A stretch of 15,466 nt of DNA from Bacteroidia bacterium (GTDB lineage: Bacteria > Bacteroidota > Bacteroidia > Cytophagales > Cyclobacteriaceae), in assembly GCA_016650355.1 (NCBI GenBank), contig JAENVX010000289.1, forward strand, positions 1 to 15,466, read 5' to 3'. The position numbers were made by a program, and so were the translations under genes. The notes beneath the pieces were generated by a model. The model saw only the letters and a program-made list of their open reading frames with translations. It made no database searches and was not told the origin of the DNA. Below, one piece after another: positions 13,617 through 15,466 of the stretch. Position 1 is the stretch's first letter; every line of letters starts with the position of its first letter.

Positions 13617-15466
13617 GTGAGACGTTTTTTCGGGTTGCGGCTGGTTGTTCTTCCTATAGTTTTTCTTTTTTTACTCGTTAGTCCCTGTCTGGCGCAGGAA
13701 ACTATTGTTGAAGGCAAAGTAACGGACACCAACTCAGGAGACCCTATTCCTTTCGTTAACGTCATTTTTAAGGGTACTTTGTCAGGCTCTACGACTGACT
13801 TTGATGGTCGCTTTAAAATCAAGACTACTATCCCCATTGATTCTATCACAGCGTCATATATTGGATATAAACCGCGCACAAAAGTTGTAAAACGTGGTAT
13901 AACTCAAGTTGTCAATATTCAATTAGAAGAAGATGTAACTCAACTCCAGGAAATAGTAATTAATGCTGGTGAGAATCCTGCTTTTGAGATTCTTCGCAAA
14001 GTAATACGGAATAAAAGCAGTAATGATAAACGCAAGCTATCAGCATATGAGTATGACACTTATACTAAAATTGAAATTGATGCTGATCATCTCACGGATG
14101 AATTTCGCAAGAGGAAAGTAATTCAAAAAATCACCCGGGTGTTGGATAGCATTGAACGAATTGCAGGTGAGGATGGAAAACCAATACTTCCAATATTCAT
14201 TACGGAAAGTGTCTCGAAGTTTTATTATCGCAACAACCCGTCTCTTAGAAAGGAATTAATCTTAAAGTCAAAAATAAATGGGGTTGGTATGGAGGATGGA
14301 ACCATGATCACTCAGTTTATCGGATCCTCTTTTCAAGAGTATAATTTTTATCAGAATTGGCTGAATATCGCTACGAAAGAATTTGTTTCTCCGATTGCTG
14401 ATGGTTGGAGACTTTATTATGAATACGACTTAACGGATAGTCTTTTTATTGGTAACGATTTTTGTTATCGCCTCGACTTTTTTCCTAAGAGTGAACAAGA
14501 CCTTGCCTTTAAGGGAACGATATGGATTACTAAAAATGAATATGCGCTCAAACAGATTGACGCAGGCGTCAGTAAGCAGGCAAACTTAAACTTTATTGAA
14601 AAAATCCGGATTCAACAGGAATTGGGAATCACTGAAGCTGGACCATGGATTCCTATCAAGAACCGCGTTTTGATTGATGTGGGAGAGATAAGTCCAAATT
14701 CCGCAGGTATGTTGGCCAAATTTTATACGAGTAATAAAAATTTAGTTGTTGATAAATCTTATGATGTGGCTTTCTATGAAAGACCAATAGAAATGGCCGA
14801 AGATGCCCGGATGAATGAAGGAGATAAATATTGGGACACTCTTCGCCACGAACCATTAAGCGAGGCCGAAAAAAATGTTTATCGAATGATTGATACGCTT
14901 CGCGATATTCCGGTCGTAAAAGCATATACTGATATCATTAAAGCGGTTGTAGATGGTTATATTCAATACGGAAAAACAGAGATTGGTCCTTATCTTGGTT
15001 TTGTGGCCTGGAATAATATTGAAGGCTTGCGTCTTCAGTTTGGTTTTAAAACGAATCTTAAGTTCAGTAAGAAGTGGATTTATGGGTGGCATGCTGGTTA
15101 TGGTTTCAATGACACGCGCCTAAAATACATGGCATCTGCACAACATATTCTCTCCAAAGAGAAATGGACTACTTTATCCTTTAGGGTGAGAAGTGATGTT
15201 GCCCGGATAGGCGTGGATGATGAAGCATTAGCTGATAACCCTTTGTTCTTGGCCGCAAGTCGATGGGGTTTTTTTCGAAGGGGATATTATTTTGATGAGT
15301 ACAGAGCTGCCTTTCAGCGCGAATTATTCAAAGGGTTTTCGCAAAAAATTTCATTCCGCCATTGGTCGTTCGAGCCGACATACGACTTTGGCTATCTGGA
15401 AGACCCCAGTGATGTTTCTAACTCCGAGGTATTAGAAACATTTCAGTCATCCGAAGTATCTATAGA
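13617..15466 (+). CDS. DUF5686 outer-membrane protein with carboxypeptidase-regulatory-like domain, C-terminus cut by window edge
   Basis: The frame is closed by TAA at 13605-13607, and the first usual start after it is GTG at 13617. It gives 616 full codons to the window edge, with no stop seen. Residues 1-26 are a signal peptide (RRFFGLRLVVLPIVFLFLLV, cleavage after CLA, followed by QE). Residues about 29-105 form the CarboxypepD_reg-like beta-sandwich (VEGKVTDTNSGDPIPFVNV, then GSTTDFDGRFKI), the same plug-side domain found on SusC and TonB-dependent receptors. The DUF5686 region follows (NPAFEILRKVI at 120-130, SAYEYDTYTKIEID at 142-155). From about 460 onward, alternating aromatic strands (GLRLQFGFKTNL, KWIYGWHAGYGF, WTTLSFRVRSD) suggest an outer-membrane barrel. 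Family members are about 800 or more residues, so perhaps 200 are missing. Function is unknown; an outer-membrane role is inferred. Confidence 0.85.
   Translation, partial: MRRFFGLRLVVLPIVFLFLLVSPCLAQETIVEGKVTDTNSGDPIPFVNVIFKGTLSGSTTDFDGRFKIKTTIPIDSITASYIGYKPRTKVVKRGITQVVNIQLEEDVTQLQEIVINAGENPAFEILRKVIRNKSSNDKRKLSAYEYDTYTKIEIDADHLTDEFRKRKVIQKITRVLDSIERIAGEDGKPILPIFITESVSKFYYRNNPSLRKELILKSKINGVGMEDGTMITQFIGSSFQEYNFYQNWLNIATKEFVSPIADGWRLYYEYDLTDSLFIGNDFCYRLDFFPKSEQDLAFKGTIWITKNEYALKQIDAGVSKQANLNFIEKIRIQQELGITEAGPWIPIKNRVLIDVGEISPNSAGMLAKFYTSNKNLVVDKSYDVAFYERPIEMAEDARMNEGDKYWDTLRHEPLSEAEKNVYRMIDTLRDIPVVKAYTDIIKAVVDGYIQYGKTEIGPYLGFVAWNNIEGLRLQFGFKTNLKFSKKWIYGWHAGYGFNDTRLKYMASAQHILSKEKWTTLSFRVRSDVARIGVDDEALADNPLFLAASRWGFFRRGYYFDEYRAAFQRELFKGFSQKISFRHWSFEPTYDFGYLEDPSDVSNSEVLETFQSSEVSI

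Noticed and set aside
13604..13879. 91-codon antisense open frame opposite the start of the DUF5686 gene
   Set aside because: It overlaps the signal peptide and the first beta-sandwich of a clear gene, and its product is an unstructured-looking basic sequence without homologous pattern.
14656..15092. Two overlapping antisense open frames opposite the DUF5686 gene
   Set aside because: The sense strand codes continuously for a recognisable DUF5686 protein. The antisense frames show no start context, domain or signal peptide.

Overview
The window looks like chromosomal DNA from a member of the Bacteroidota, most likely a Cytophagales-type bacterium. The reasons are Bacteroidota-style promoter elements (TAnnTTTG, in one case with an upstream TTTG), weak or absent Shine-Dalgarno sequences, a long ParC with an extended C-terminal tail, and families typical of that phylum (DUF5686 outer-membrane protein with a carboxypeptidase-regulatory-like domain, DUF3108 protein, small OmpA-domain protein, AGMO-like hydroxylase). 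I see no transposase, integrase, phage gene, tRNA, rRNA or CRISPR array. Gene content is mostly housekeeping and cell-envelope functions.

Layout. 1-1029 (-): N-terminal 343 codons of a GT4-like glycosyltransferase that runs off the left edge. A 36-bp divergent gap separates it from dapD (1066-1878, +; lysine/diaminopimelate synthesis). Then come a secreted DUF3108 protein (1991-2803, +) and the mechanosensitive channel mscL (2887-3261, +), which ends in a clear intrinsic terminator. On the minus strand follow a 3-hydroxybutyryl-CoA dehydrogenase (3346-4236) with a good Bacteroidota promoter, a small BamE/SmpA-like lipoprotein (4365-4730), and an AGMO/TMEM195-like membrane hydroxylase (4708-5934). 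The last two genes overlap by 23 bp. A four-helix membrane protein of unknown function (5971-6411, +) is divergent from the hydroxylase, 36 bp away.

The right half is a plus-strand run. parE (6648-8531) and parC (8571-11438) encode both subunits of DNA topoisomerase IV. They are followed by an OmpA-domain periplasmic protein (11481-12143), a TrmH-type tRNA/rRNA 2'-O-methyltransferase (12165-12860), a SanA/YdcF-family membrane protein (12887-13531), and a DUF5686 outer-membrane protein (13617 to the right edge, truncated). Topoisomerase IV decatenates the chromosome. The other genes serve peptidoglycan/envelope attachment, RNA modification and the outer membrane, and I see no single pathway linking them.

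The most unusual signal is in the 3' end of parC. A run of ten A's (11165-11174) is followed by a T-poor stretch open in all three forward frames. The annotated frame gives a tail with two QAxLFG motifs resembling sliding-clamp-binding peptides. The -1 frame gives a very basic, histone-H1-like tail, and its third-position base use is closer to the AT-rich pattern I see by eye elsewhere in the gene. A compensated or programmed frameshift, or a homopolymer sequencing error, is therefore possible. Second is the AGMO-like hydroxylase, whose eight histidines and glutamate are spaced almost exactly as in animal alkylglycerol monooxygenase.
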